From the NCBI GenBank assembly GCA_934463265.1, contig CAKSIU010000015.1, positions 1 to 17,942 on the forward strand: DNA of 17,942 nt, given 5' to 3'. How positions within the stretch are numbered: position 1 is the first letter of the stretch; every line of letters begins with the position of its first letter. Made by a program: the position numbers and the translations under genes. This stretch comes from an uncultured Eubacteriales bacterium (lineage in GTDB: Bacteria > Bacillota > Clostridia > Oscillospirales > Acutalibacteraceae). Positions 1 to 5,529 of the stretch are shown here, in pieces. Under the pieces are notes generated by a model. It searched no databases, was not told the origin of the DNA, and saw only the letters and a list, made by a program, of their open reading frames with translations.

Positions 1-24
1 TTACAAAAAATCTTTTGGACGCAC

Positions 25-62
25 AAAAAAAGAGCAGATTGCCTGTTAAAACAATCTGACTC
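25..62 (-). terminator. Rho-independent terminator after tRNA-Pro
   Basis: Read on the minus strand, the arms at 62-52 and 41-32 form a 10-bp stem (GAG, one bulged T, then CAGATTG against CAATCTGCTC) with a 10-nt loop. A run of seven T follows at 31-25. It lies about 60 nt past the 3' end of tRNA-Pro and would end the leftward transcript. Confidence 0.75.
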
Positions 63-83
63 ACCAGGCCCTAAATACTAAAA

Positions 84-118
84 GTAGTTATAAGAAATCT
101 CAAGTCCCTTATAACTAC
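84..118 (-). repeat. 11-bp inverted repeat just after tRNA-Pro
   Basis: GTAGTTATAAG (84-94) and CTTATAACTAC (108-118) are perfect complements with a 13-nt loop. On the minus strand the hairpin starts about 7 nt past the CCA end of tRNA-Pro and is followed only by TTTT. It could be an upstream partial terminator or a structure guiding 3' processing of the tRNA; the stronger terminator is at 25-62. Confidence 0.6.
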
Positions 119-124
119 CCACAT

Positions 125-201
125 TGGTCGAGGTGACAAGATTCGAACTTGCGGCCTCTGCGTCCCGAACACAGCGCTCCACCAAACTGAGCTACACCTC
201 G
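125..201 (-). tRNA. tRNA-Pro (anticodon CGG)
   Basis: The minus strand folds as a complete cloverleaf. The acceptor stem is CGAGGTG with CACCTCG, the D stem GCTC/GAGC, and the anticodon stem CTGTG/CGCAG around loop TTCGGGA, giving anticodon CGG. The T loop is TTCGAAT. A genomically encoded ACCA follows at 128-125, so no CCA addition is needed for maturation. It reads proline CCG codons. Confidence 0.95.
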
Positions 202-208
202 AAATAAT

Positions 209-230
209 ACGCTCAATTTATTTTGAGCGT
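209..230. repeat. 8-bp inverted repeat between membrane protein gene and tRNA-Pro
   Basis: ACGCTCAA (209-216) and TTGAGCGT (223-230) pair around a 6-nt loop. On the minus strand the stem is followed by ATTATTT, a poor T tract, so it is at best a weak terminator for the upstream gene. It may instead set the 5' processing point of tRNA-Pro. Confidence 0.5.
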
Positions 231-266
231 AAATTTTTATTAACTTTATAAAAGAAAAAATATTTT

Positions 267-707
267 TTAGATTTTATTTTTTTCATTATCTAAATTTGGT
301 TTAGGATTTTGCTTCATATCTATATACCTAAATAGAAAATCTCCAGCAAACGTAACGAAAATAAAAATAGCAATAATAATTGAACCAGACACATCTTTAT
401 TATTAATACTAAATATCAGTATAGGCACAAGTGATATTCTGCAAAGATACATAAACATAATTTTTACCTGAAACATACTTATCGAACCGTATTTCTTTTT
501 GCTCAATTTAATTAGCTTATTTAATTTGAGGACAAAAATAAGGTACATTAAACTACTAAGAGTTCCTAGCAATGCTTCATTGTCAAATTTACTTACAGTT
601 ATACATCTGTAAGCAACAAGACCTAAATAAACTAATGATAAAATCAATACTCCATATTTTACTATGTAAACTAATTTCATTTCAGATTTATTAAGCCACC
701 TAATCAT
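267..707 (-). CDS. Multi-pass membrane protein, unrecognised
   Basis: The protein has 146 residues. The chosen start is the ATG at 707, which has AAAGGTGA a few bases upstream; an upstream in-frame ATG would lie inside the preceding gene and lacks a ribosome site. Four hydrophobic stretches are visible (about residues 12-33, 45-60, 80-98 and 105-125), separated by a lysine-rich loop near 62-72 that is probably cytoplasmic. The tail is charged and Asn/Lys-rich. I recognise no catalytic motif or family. It begins 13 nt after the stop of the L7/L12-like gene, so the two are almost certainly co-transcribed, and it sits between two tRNA genes. No function is assigned. Confidence 0.7.
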   Translation of the reverse strand: MIRWLNKSEMKLVYIVKYGVLILSLVYLGLVAYRCITVSKFDNEALLGTLSSLMYLIFVLKLNKLIKLSKKKYGSISMFQVKIMFMYLCRISLVPILIFSINNKDVSGSIIIAIFIFVTFAGDFLFRYIDMKQNPKPNLDNEKNKI

Positions 708-720
708 TTCGTCACCTTTT

Positions 721-1011
721 TCATAAGTAATCCACGTAAGTTTCGGCTTCAAATAGGTTCATTCGATAATTTTCTTTTAATAATCTGATTGCAGCAATTT
801 TATTTTTCTGATTTTTAAGTACACGAATTTTGGCCTTGTCTTCATCACTTCCCGTATAAACAGCATAGATATCATTTCTTGTTTTTAAAGCTAAATCGGT
901 CAATTTCATCTTTAATTTTATATTTTGTTTGCGCAAATTACTATGATTGGCACAATAATAAACAACATACCAAACGGGCATTAAGAAGATAAATATCTCA
1001 TATAAATTCAA
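721..1011 (-). CDS. Small membrane-anchored protein with L7/L12 C-terminal-like segment
   Basis: The protein has 96 residues. It starts at TTG (1011-1009), placed 8 nt after a perfect GGAGG at 1024-1020. The open frame runs further upstream, but that part is tRNA-Gln and cannot be coding. Residues 3-20 form one hydrophobic helix (LYEIFIFLMPVWYVVYY) and residues 25-45 are basic and likely coiled. Residues 60-96 resemble the ribosomal protein L7/L12 C-terminal domain: KIAAIRLLKE followed by NLFEAETYVD matches the family pattern of an alpha helix plus GLKEAKDxV. Such N-terminally anchored L7/L12-like proteins occur in Firmicutes but have no established role. It is a stand-alone protein, not the ribosomal stalk protein, which has about 120 residues and a different N-terminus. 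The family assignment is by eye. Confidence 0.7.
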   Translation of the reverse strand: MNLYEIFIFLMPVWYVVYYCANHSNLRKQNIKLKMKLTDLALKTRNDIYAVYTGSDEDKAKIRVLKNQKNKIAAIRLLKENYRMNLFEAETYVDYL

Positions 1012-1067
1012 ACAATCTACCTCCAAATAAAATAAAGATAAAAGCCTATAAACAGCAAAAAAATTTA

Positions 1068-1141
1068 TGGCTGCGGCACTAGGATTCGAACCCAGACAAA
1101 CAGAGTCAGAGTCTGCTGTGCTACCATTACACAATGCCGCA
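1068..1141 (-). tRNA. tRNA-Gln (anticodon CTG)
   Basis: The minus strand gives acceptor stem TGCGGCA/TGCCGCA, D stem GTGT/GCAC, anticodon stem GCAGA/TCTGT around loop CTCTGAC (anticodon CTG), T stem CTGGG/CCTAG with loop TTCGAAT, discriminator G and encoded CCA. It reads glutamine CAG codons. A near-consensus promoter begins about 13 nt upstream. The L7/L12-like gene starts 57 nt downstream on the same strand with no terminator between them. Confidence 0.95.
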
Positions 1142-1153
1142 ACGATAAATGTA

Positions 1154-1182
1154 ATTATATCGTAAAAAAATATATAAGTCAA
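1154..1182 (-). promoter_or_regulatory. Sigma-A type promoter of the tRNA-Gln unit
   Basis: On the minus strand, -35 TTGACT (1182-1177), an exact 17-nt spacer and -10 TATAAT (1159-1154) precede tRNA-Gln. Transcription should start near 1147, only about 6 nt before the mature tRNA 5' end. With one mismatch in twelve bases this is a strong promoter, as expected for a stable RNA. Confidence 0.85.
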
Positions 1183-1241
1183 GAGTTTTGGCATTTAAAA
1201 TATACAAGATAATTTCTAAATTAGTTATAGTCTATTTTAAA

Positions 1242-1271
1242 AATATCTTTATCAATTTTTCTAAAGATATT
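1242..1271 (-). terminator. Possible terminator of the metallopeptidase gene
   Basis: AATATCTTTA (1242-1251) and TAAAGATATT (1262-1271) are perfect 10-bp arms with a 10-nt loop. The hairpin begins about 15 nt after the stop codon at 1286. On the minus strand TTT directly follows the stem. The stem is AT-rich and the T tract short, so termination may be partial. Confidence 0.5.
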
Positions 1272-1285
1272 GAATCACTTACTTT

Positions 1286-1780
1286 TTACTGTGTCGCATC
1301 TGCAATTTCTTCTATGCCCTTATTTTTTAAGTTTGCTATTATTTGATTTTTTACCGCTACTAAATCTGATTTGCTGTTAAAAAACTCCATTTTTTGTTTT
1401 AAAACCTCGGAGTCAAATTCGGGCCCTTTTACAAATTTTGCAAAACTTTCTGCAAAGTCTTCTAATAAATTGCTTGCGGCATACTTTGTAACAAAATCAT
1501 CTTTATGTCGCGCGTATAACAAATAGTGGTTATCATCTTCTATATTTTCAAGTTCTTCTGCTATGTGGCCTAAACATTTTTCTATAAAGCTCTGCAAAAG
1601 TTCTCCTCCTTCAGCCTTAATGCCACTTAAACCATAACTAAATTTTAGGTTCGTGTCCTTTAGCGAAATATAATGGCCATATTCATGAATTAATATGTAT
1701 GGTAAATCCTTTTCATCTGCATTAGTTGCGACTCCTATACACCATTCGTACGGCATAGAGTCAAAATTTATCGGTTGCAT
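1286..1780 (-). CDS. Zincin-type metallopeptidase domain (ATLF-like), probably the C-terminal part of a frameshifted gene
   Basis: The segment has 164 residues. HEYGH at 32-36 is the HExxH zinc site, with two histidine ligands and the catalytic Glu33. EDFAESFAKFV at 107-117 supplies the downstream glutamate ligand (probably E111) in the form typical of anthrax lethal factor-like putative zinc peptidases, where it follows 'FVxxYAAxN', also present here at 96-104. Family members are usually exported. This frame has no signal peptide and its ATG at 1780 has no ribosome site. An adjacent frame just upstream encodes a membrane anchor and overlaps the ATG by 13 nt (1768-1780). A single gene broken by an indel, or two coupled ORFs, would explain this. 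The substrate is unknown. Confidence 0.7.
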   Translation of the reverse strand: MQPINFDSMPYEWCIGVATNADEKDLPYILIHEYGHYISLKDTNLKFSYGLSGIKAEGGELLQSFIEKCLGHIAEELENIEDDNHYLLYARHKDDFVTKYAASNLLEDFAESFAKFVKGPEFDSEVLKQKMEFFNSKSDLVAVKNQIIANLKNKGIEEIADATQ

Positions 1781-1926
1781 AAAGCCAACTGCATATCTAC
1801 TGCTTTTTTTGTCTGCTTCAAATTATTTTTACTTTCCAATAAATTTGAAGATAAAAACGCTGTTAAAATTGCCACAACTACCACACTAAGACTTATTAAA
1901 ATAATTTTTCTATCAAGTTTTTTCAT
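1768..1926 (-). pseudogene. N-terminal anchor fragment of the same metallopeptidase gene
   Basis: A 52-residue reading frame starts MKKLDRK, followed by a hydrophobic helix (about residues 8-25, IILISLSVVVVAILTAFL) and a Lys/Asn-rich linker, and stops with TAA at 1770-1768. That stop lies inside the first codons of the zincin frame, in a different phase. A lysine-rich start plus one helix is the typical N-terminus of an exported, membrane-tethered enzyme, which the zincin frame lacks. I read both as one original gene with a frameshift near 1770-1780. An alternative start ATG is at 1938. Neither start has a clear ribosome site. Confidence 0.55.
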
Positions 1927-2001
1927 CTCATCAGCCATTTACAAAAAATATTATTCAACATTCAAAATAACATAACAAATACATAAATTCACCTCAGAAG
2001 T

Positions 2002-2045
2002 AAAAAACTGGTATAGCCAAATTGTATGGCTGTACCAGTTTTATT
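2002..2045 (-). terminator. Terminator of the spore protein gene (bidirectional form)
   Basis: Arms at 2006-2019 and 2027-2040 form a 14-bp stem with one G-T pair and a 7-nt loop. On the minus strand the stem runs into T residues at 2007-2002, about 35 nt past the SASP stop. The + strand reading is also followed by TTTTATTT. Confidence 0.85.
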
Positions 2046-2076
2046 TAAACTTTTTGCCGCCTTAATTAATGCCAAT

Positions 2077-2268
2077 TTACTTAATGTTATTTTCGTACTG
2101 CTCAATCATCTTTTTAACCATTTGCCCACCAACTGAGCCTGCTTCTCTTGAAGTTAAATCTCCATTGTAGCCTTCTTTTAAATTAACGCCAACTTCATTG
2201 GCAGCTTCCATTTTGAATTTGTCAAGAGCCTCACGTGCCTCAGGAACAACAACTGAATTTTTAGACAT
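2077..2268 (-). CDS. Alpha/beta-type small acid-soluble spore protein
   Basis: The protein has 63 residues, the usual SASP size. These proteins coat and protect spore DNA in the dormant forespore, and the germination protease GPR degrades them to amino acids at germination. The conserved core is clear: PEAREALDKFKMEAANEVGV at 9-28, followed by TSREAGSVGGQMVKKMIE at 39-56. The GPR cleavage segment, usually Glu-Ile/Phe-Ala, reads MEAANE here, so Ala replaces the usual Ile or Phe after Glu21. The start ATG has GGAG in AAGGAGTG upstream. A stand-alone gene with its own terminator fits the normal single-gene sigma-G-controlled arrangement. I could not find a convincing sigma-G promoter. Confidence 0.93.
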   Translation of the reverse strand: MSKNSVVVPEAREALDKFKMEAANEVGVNLKEGYNGDLTSREAGSVGGQMVKKMIEQYENNIK

Positions 2269-2388
2269 AATTATTCACTCCTTCTCAAATATTCAATGTC
2301 ATTATTATTTGCGTTTGCAAGAATATTGTTTGCAGGAAGTATTTTAATTATAATCGGTATTTTTTAGATAAAATATTTATAAAATTCG

Positions 2389-2940
2389 TTAAATTTCGTA
2401 ACCATTTGTTGACGAAACTCCGGATAAAAGCAAAACTGTACAAATTATTAATAAAATATTAGGTTCACACGATGACTTTAACCTTACAGTAAATTCATGT
2501 GGCTCAATTATTGTATTTTCGGTTTGTAAATATCTTTGCAGCGCCACGATTGCTTCTGTGTGCGAAATACTAGAAAAACTCAACGTATTTTTCGCTGAAG
2601 TCCCGCAAGTTATGACAATTTGATTAGTTTTTTCTAAGAATTTTATAGCATTTAAATTTTGTTCATCAACAATCGGCAAAAAGCTTTTTGGAAATTTATT
2701 TTTATCAAAATTTTTAAATGACTTCTTAAAAAGAAAAATTCCATCAGTTTTAATTAATTCCGGTAAATTTTCAATCTCATAGACAAAAAATTGCTTTTTT
2801 TTAACTTGACTTTTTTCGTGTGAAGTACAGACTAATTTCCTTTTGCTAAAAAAATGTACATCTCCATACCTTGCTAAAGTTTTAAATAGTATTTCATCAA
2901 GGCCGGTGTCATCGTCGTTTCCATAGACAATAATGTTCAT
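2389..2940 (-). CDS. Unrecognised protein with C-terminal membrane segment
   Basis: The protein has 183 residues. The N-terminus (MNIIVYGNDDDTGLDEIL) looks like the first strand and loop of an alpha/beta Rossmann-like fold. The middle is lysine-rich (Lys runs near 33-50 and 70-85). Around residues 108-130 is a distinctive stretch, VITCGTSAKNTLSFSSISHTEAIV, then IIEPHEFTV. A hydrophobic helix lies near 163-175 (NILLIICTVLLLSG). I know no named family with this pattern. The gene is divergent from the ComEA-like gene, with about 160 nt between them. GAGG about 12 nt upstream of the ATG is the likely ribosome site. No function is proposed. Confidence 0.6.
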   Translation of the reverse strand: MNIIVYGNDDDTGLDEILFKTLARYGDVHFFSKRKLVCTSHEKSQVKKKQFFVYEIENLPELIKTDGIFLFKKSFKNFDKNKFPKSFLPIVDEQNLNAIKFLEKTNQIVITCGTSAKNTLSFSSISHTEAIVALQRYLQTENTIIEPHEFTVRLKSSCEPNILLIICTVLLLSGVSSTNGYEI

Positions 2941-3038
2941 AATTTAAGCCTCGCTTTTAAAATAATGTATAAGATTTACAATATAAAATATCTTTATCAA
3001 AATAAAGCTCGCATATTCATTGAGAAATTTTCTTATCG

Positions 3039-3067
3039 TTTACATTTTTTGAATTATATTGTAAAAT
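3039..3067 (+). promoter_or_regulatory. Sigma-A type promoter of the ComEA-like gene
   Basis: TTTACA (3039-3044) and TAAAAT (3062-3067) each match the consensus at five of six positions and are separated by exactly 17 nt. Transcription would begin near 3074, about 30 nt before the ATG, leaving room for the AAAGGA ribosome site near 3090. Confidence 0.65.
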
Positions 3068-3103
3068 TATGTAGAAAAATTAAATATCGAAAGGATTTGC
3101 GCC

Positions 3104-3553
3104 ATGGATGTCAAACAAAATCACGAAAAAATATTAATAATCGTAGCACTTGTTCTTTGCGCGGGAATATTATTTTACAATGCGTTTTTCATTCCAGACA
3201 TCTCCATTCCATCAGTGATTTACGTGAATTCTGCCACTTCTGACACGAAAGAAAACGATACTGATGAAAATTCTGGCAGCGAAACAAATGATAACTCTGC
3301 AGCAACTAATAAGTCTGACTCCGGTTCAAACTCAAGTTCGTCTTCAAGCAATGTTGGCGGAAAAGTGAATATTAATACGGCAACAGCTGAAGAATTAGAT
3401 GAAAAATTAACCGGTATCGGCCCAGTTATCGCAAAAAGAATCATTGAATATCGAAACAGCATCGGAAAATTTTCTTCTATAGAAGAAATAAAAAATGTTT
3501 CCGGAATCGGTGACAAAACTTTTGAAAAATTTAAAGACATGATTTGTGTTTAA
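3104..3553 (+). CDS. comEA: ComEA-like helix-hairpin-helix DNA-binding protein
   Basis: The protein has 149 residues. A short basic cytoplasmic start is followed by a transmembrane helix (about 10-30) and a low-complexity Ser/Asn/Asp/Thr linker (about 42-85). A C-terminal pair of helix-hairpin-helix motifs follows: VNINTATAEELDEKLTGIGP at 88-107 and NVSGIGDKTFEKF at 131-143. This is the layout of ComEA, the membrane-tethered receptor that binds incoming double-stranded DNA outside the cell during transformation. The SLBB domain found in some ComEA proteins is missing, and comEC, the channel gene, is not in this window. The gene has its own promoter and is followed by the SpoIIQ-like gene 88 nt later. 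The HhH domain is certain; the competence role is inferred from family architecture. Confidence 0.8.
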   Translation: MDVKQNHEKILIIVALVLCAGILFYNAFFIPDISIPSVIYVNSATSDTKENDTDENSGSETNDNSAATNKSDSGSNSSSSSSNVGGKVNINTATAEELDEKLTGIGPVIAKRIIEYRNSIGKFSSIEEIKNVSGIGDKTFEKFKDMICV

Positions 3554-3591
3554 AAAGTAAATTTCTTTTAGCAAGATTTTTATTTTGTGGT

Positions 3592-3621
3592 GTATACTGC
3601 TGCATTTTTTAGGTAAAGATA
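3592..3621 (+). promoter_or_regulatory. Possible sigma-F-type promoter before the SpoIIQ-like gene
   Basis: GTATA (3592-3596), a 15-nt gap and GGTAAAGATA (3612-3621) match the forespore sigma-F pattern (GYWTA, about 15 nt, GGNRANAHTR) at all but one defined base. Sigma-F is known to drive spoIIQ in Bacillus. The weakness is position: transcription would start near 3628, on the ribosome site at 3627-3632. A TATACT at 3593-3598 could be the -10 of another promoter but has no -35. Confidence 0.4.
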
Positions 3622-3641
3622 TACTCGGAGGTGCAGTGAAC

Positions 3642-4382
3642 ATGAACGAAATAAAAATAAATAATCCAAAAGAAAAAAATAAAAAGAAAGGCGCACATTT
3701 TTATGCAGCCTTAGGAATTTGCATTTTGGCAGTTGGCGTGGCTGCCTACACAACTTACGACAGCATTAAACGTTTTGCCGGCTCTGATGATGACGTAATT
3801 ACATCTAAAACGCAACAAAGATACAAAGTACAGAATAATAATTCTGCTGAAAACGACGCTAAAAATGCGTCAAATAAAGCAAAAATTATAGATAAAAGTC
3901 TCGATAAGTCCAGAATAAAAAGTCAAACAGATCCCACAAGTGATTCGCAGGATGTAGTCTCTACAAATGCTGAATCCAGCGGCGTTATTGTTTATCCAAC
4001 ATCAAAAAATATTATAAAAAACTTCAGTGGCGAAAATCCTGTTTTTTCTAAAACTTTAAATGATTGGAGAATTCACAAGGGCATCGACTTGGCGGCAGAA
4101 CAAGGTAGCAAAATAAAAGCTATTACAAATGGCAAAGTTAAAGAAATCTATAATGACGCTCTATACGGAACAACTATGGTGATTGAACATGATGGTGGTT
4201 TTTCTGCATATTATTCGGGACTTGGCGAAACAACTATGGTTAATGTTGACGATAAAGTGGAATCAGGTCAAGAAATAGCCTCAATTAACAGTATTCCCTG
4301 CGAATCCGCTGACGGATATCATTTGCATCTTTCCATAAAAAAAGATGACAAATTCATAGACCCCACAGAAATTTTAGGATAG
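3642..4382 (+). CDS. spoIIQ: SpoIIQ-like M23 family protein of the forespore membrane
   Basis: The protein has 246 residues from the ATG at 3642, which has GGAGGT 9 nt upstream. A basic cytoplasmic leader (1-19) precedes one transmembrane helix (about 20-38) and a hydrophilic linker. An M23 (LytM) domain spans about 118-246. Zinc-ligand motifs HKGID (H145, D149) and HLH (H227, H229) are present. In active LytM enzymes the strand motif is YxHL; here it is YYSGL (190-194), so that catalytic His appears lost. SpoIIQ spans the forespore membrane and binds SpoIIIAH of the mother cell to form the feeding-tube channel needed after engulfment. Size, topology, nearby spore genes and the sigma-F-like site support SpoIIQ over a general cell-wall hydrolase. 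A terminator follows. Confidence 0.75.
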   Translation: MNEIKINNPKEKNKKKGAHFYAALGICILAVGVAAYTTYDSIKRFAGSDDDVITSKTQQRYKVQNNNSAENDAKNASNKAKIIDKSLDKSRIKSQTDPTSDSQDVVSTNAESSGVIVYPTSKNIIKNFSGENPVFSKTLNDWRIHKGIDLAAEQGSKIKAITNGKVKEIYNDALYGTTMVIEHDGGFSAYYSGLGETTMVNVDDKVESGQEIASINSIPCESADGYHLHLSIKKDDKFIDPTEILG

Positions 4383-4411
4383 GTAATAAAATAAACATTA
4401 AACCATTATTA

Positions 4412-4458
4412 AAATAAACCTCTCAACGTTATTTTTTCATTAAGAGGTTTATTTTTTA
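4412..4458. terminator. Bidirectional terminator between convergent genes
   Basis: AAATAAACCTCT (4412-4423) and AGAGGTTTATTT (4443-4454) form a perfect 12-bp stem around a 19-nt loop, with further T on the + side. It lies 30 nt past the SpoIIQ-like stop and just past the stop of the convergent minus-strand gene at 4461, so it can serve both. Confidence 0.8.
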
Positions 4459-4460
4459 TA

Positions 4461-4841
4461 TTATTTCTTTTTTGTGCCTTTTGCATATCTTTTTTTATTT
4501 TGGCACAATTTATACAGGCAAAATGAGAAAAATATTACCCCCGCAACAGCCAGCACTACCAGAACTATGCCTGTAATCAATAAAAGATGTCCATTATCAG
4601 CTAAATCCGAGGAAGCTAAATTTTTTTGAATAAAATCAAATTCTTGTGAGCCTTTTTGAGTGTTTTCATTTAATTCGATTTTCCAGTCTTTTTCTGAAAG
4701 TTTTTCATCGATTTCGCTTACATTCTCCTCTGCTGATGCCATATTTACACTAATTTCTCCCATTTTATTTATATTCGTTGGTAATAACAACGTTGCTATA
4801 AATAAAATTATAAGACTTAAAACTTTAATCGCTTTTTTCAT
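4461..4841 (-). CDS. Secreted or membrane protein with signal peptide and C-terminal anchor, unrecognised
   Basis: The protein has 126 residues from the ATG at 4841. GAGGAG about 9 nt upstream supports this start over an in-frame one 16 codons earlier. A lysine start plus hydrophobic core (about 5-20) forms a signal sequence, and ASAE at 36-39 is a plausible signal peptidase site. Residues 39-82 are acidic and helical (SEIDEKLSEKDWKIEL...). A second hydrophobic helix (about 85-108) precedes a basic tail ending KGTKKK, so the mature protein would be an extracellular stalk of about 45 residues tethered at its C-terminus. No LPxTG sorting motif is present. It lies between sporulation and phage genes and could belong to either. 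No family is recognised. Confidence 0.65.
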   Translation of the reverse strand: MKKAIKVLSLIILFIATLLLPTNINKMGEISVNMASAEENVSEIDEKLSEKDWKIELNENTQKGSQEFDFIQKNLASSDLADNGHLLLITGIVLVVLAVAGVIFFSFCLYKLCQNKKRYAKGTKKK

Positions 4842-4889
4842 GCTTTGCGCTCCTCTTGCGTTTATTTTTTTACTTTTTAATAATACCAC

Positions 4890-4920
4890 ATTATACAGGA
4901 TTAAAACAATATTCCTGTAT
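4890..4920 (-). promoter_or_regulatory. -10 element within an 8-bp dyad upstream of the secreted-protein gene
   Basis: The minus strand has TATAAT at 4895-4890, about 50 nt before the ATG at 4841, with no good -35. ATACAGGA (4893-4900) and TCCTGTAT (4913-4920) are perfect inverted arms 12 nt apart, and one arm overlaps the -10. On the + strand the second arm runs into a T tract, so the same hairpin could act as a terminator shielding the phage genes. Confidence 0.45.
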
Positions 4921-5015
4921 TTTTTTTATTTTTATTCTCTGCGTTTTCTTCAAAAAGACAAATTTTTATGCTTTTTTTACGTTGTTTGAAAACATAAAAA
5001 GGAGGCTTATTTATC

Positions 5016-5516
5016 TTGAAACTCTCTTCTAAAAAAAAATTGACTCATCGTGAATATTTATTTTGTGGCAATTATGTTAATTCAGGCGATGTTAAAAAGT
5101 CCGCTTTGTTGGCCGGTTACAAAGTTGAACCTGAATGCGTCGGATACAAACTTTTACAGCGGGTTGACATAAACTCTAAAATCGATGAGCTATACACTCA
5201 GAAAAAGAAAAATCTTCTTTATAAGGCTTGCAGCGGTTATGAAAAATTAGCTTTCGGCAGCGTTTCTGATGCTATTAAACTGATTTATTCTGAAAATCTG
5301 CCTTTGGACACCATTTGCAAAATGGACCTTTTTAATGTTGCTGAAATCAAAAAACCTCGCGACGGTATGCTTGAAATTAAATTCTTTGACCGATTTAAAG
5401 CTCTCGAAAAACTTCAGCAACTTGATTTTTTGAGCGATAATCAAAATTTGTCATTTTACAACGCCATAGAAAACAGTATTAAATCGCTAAACATCGCTGC
5501 TAATTCAGACGATTAA
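5016..5516 (+). CDS. Terminase small subunit
   Basis: The protein has 166 residues and starts at TTG after a strong AAGGAGG. The N-terminal segment LTHREYLFCGNYVNSGDVKKSALLAGY... (9-35) is the helix-turn-helix of the Terminase_2 family, whose usual form is 'LTxKQxxFCxEYLxDxNxxxAAxRAGY'. It is followed by the Gly-Tyr-x-Leu-Leu and Ile-x-x-Leu pattern near 43-60. Small terminase subunits form a ring that recognises DNA at the packaging start and hands it to the large subunit. It is shorter than XtmA of PBSX, mainly at the C-terminus. It ends 13 nt before the large-subunit start codon and is the first gene of the phage block. Confidence 0.85.
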   Translation: MKLSSKKKLTHREYLFCGNYVNSGDVKKSALLAGYKVEPECVGYKLLQRVDINSKIDELYTQKKKNLLYKACSGYEKLAFGSVSDAIKLIYSENLPLDTICKMDLFNVAEIKKPRDGMLEIKFFDRFKALEKLQQLDFLSDNQNLSFYNAIENSIKSLNIAANSDD

Positions 5517-5529
5517 GGTGGTGCATTTT

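Noticed and set aside
1012..1194. Upstream extension of the L7/L12-like reading frame
   Set aside because: It runs through a complete tRNA-Gln gene. A TTG with a perfect GGAGG 8 nt upstream at 1011 is the better start.
2269..2388. Sigma-G promoter for the spore protein gene
   Set aside because: CATTGAA upstream is close to the -10 consensus but no acceptable -35 lies at the right distance.
2965..3243. 92-codon + strand ORF before and into comEA
   Set aside because: It overlaps the ComEA-like gene in another frame, spans that gene's promoter and has low-complexity composition without a ribosome site.
3220..3643. Minus-strand ORFs opposite comEA
   Set aside because: They are antisense shadows of a gene with clear helix-hairpin-helix motifs.
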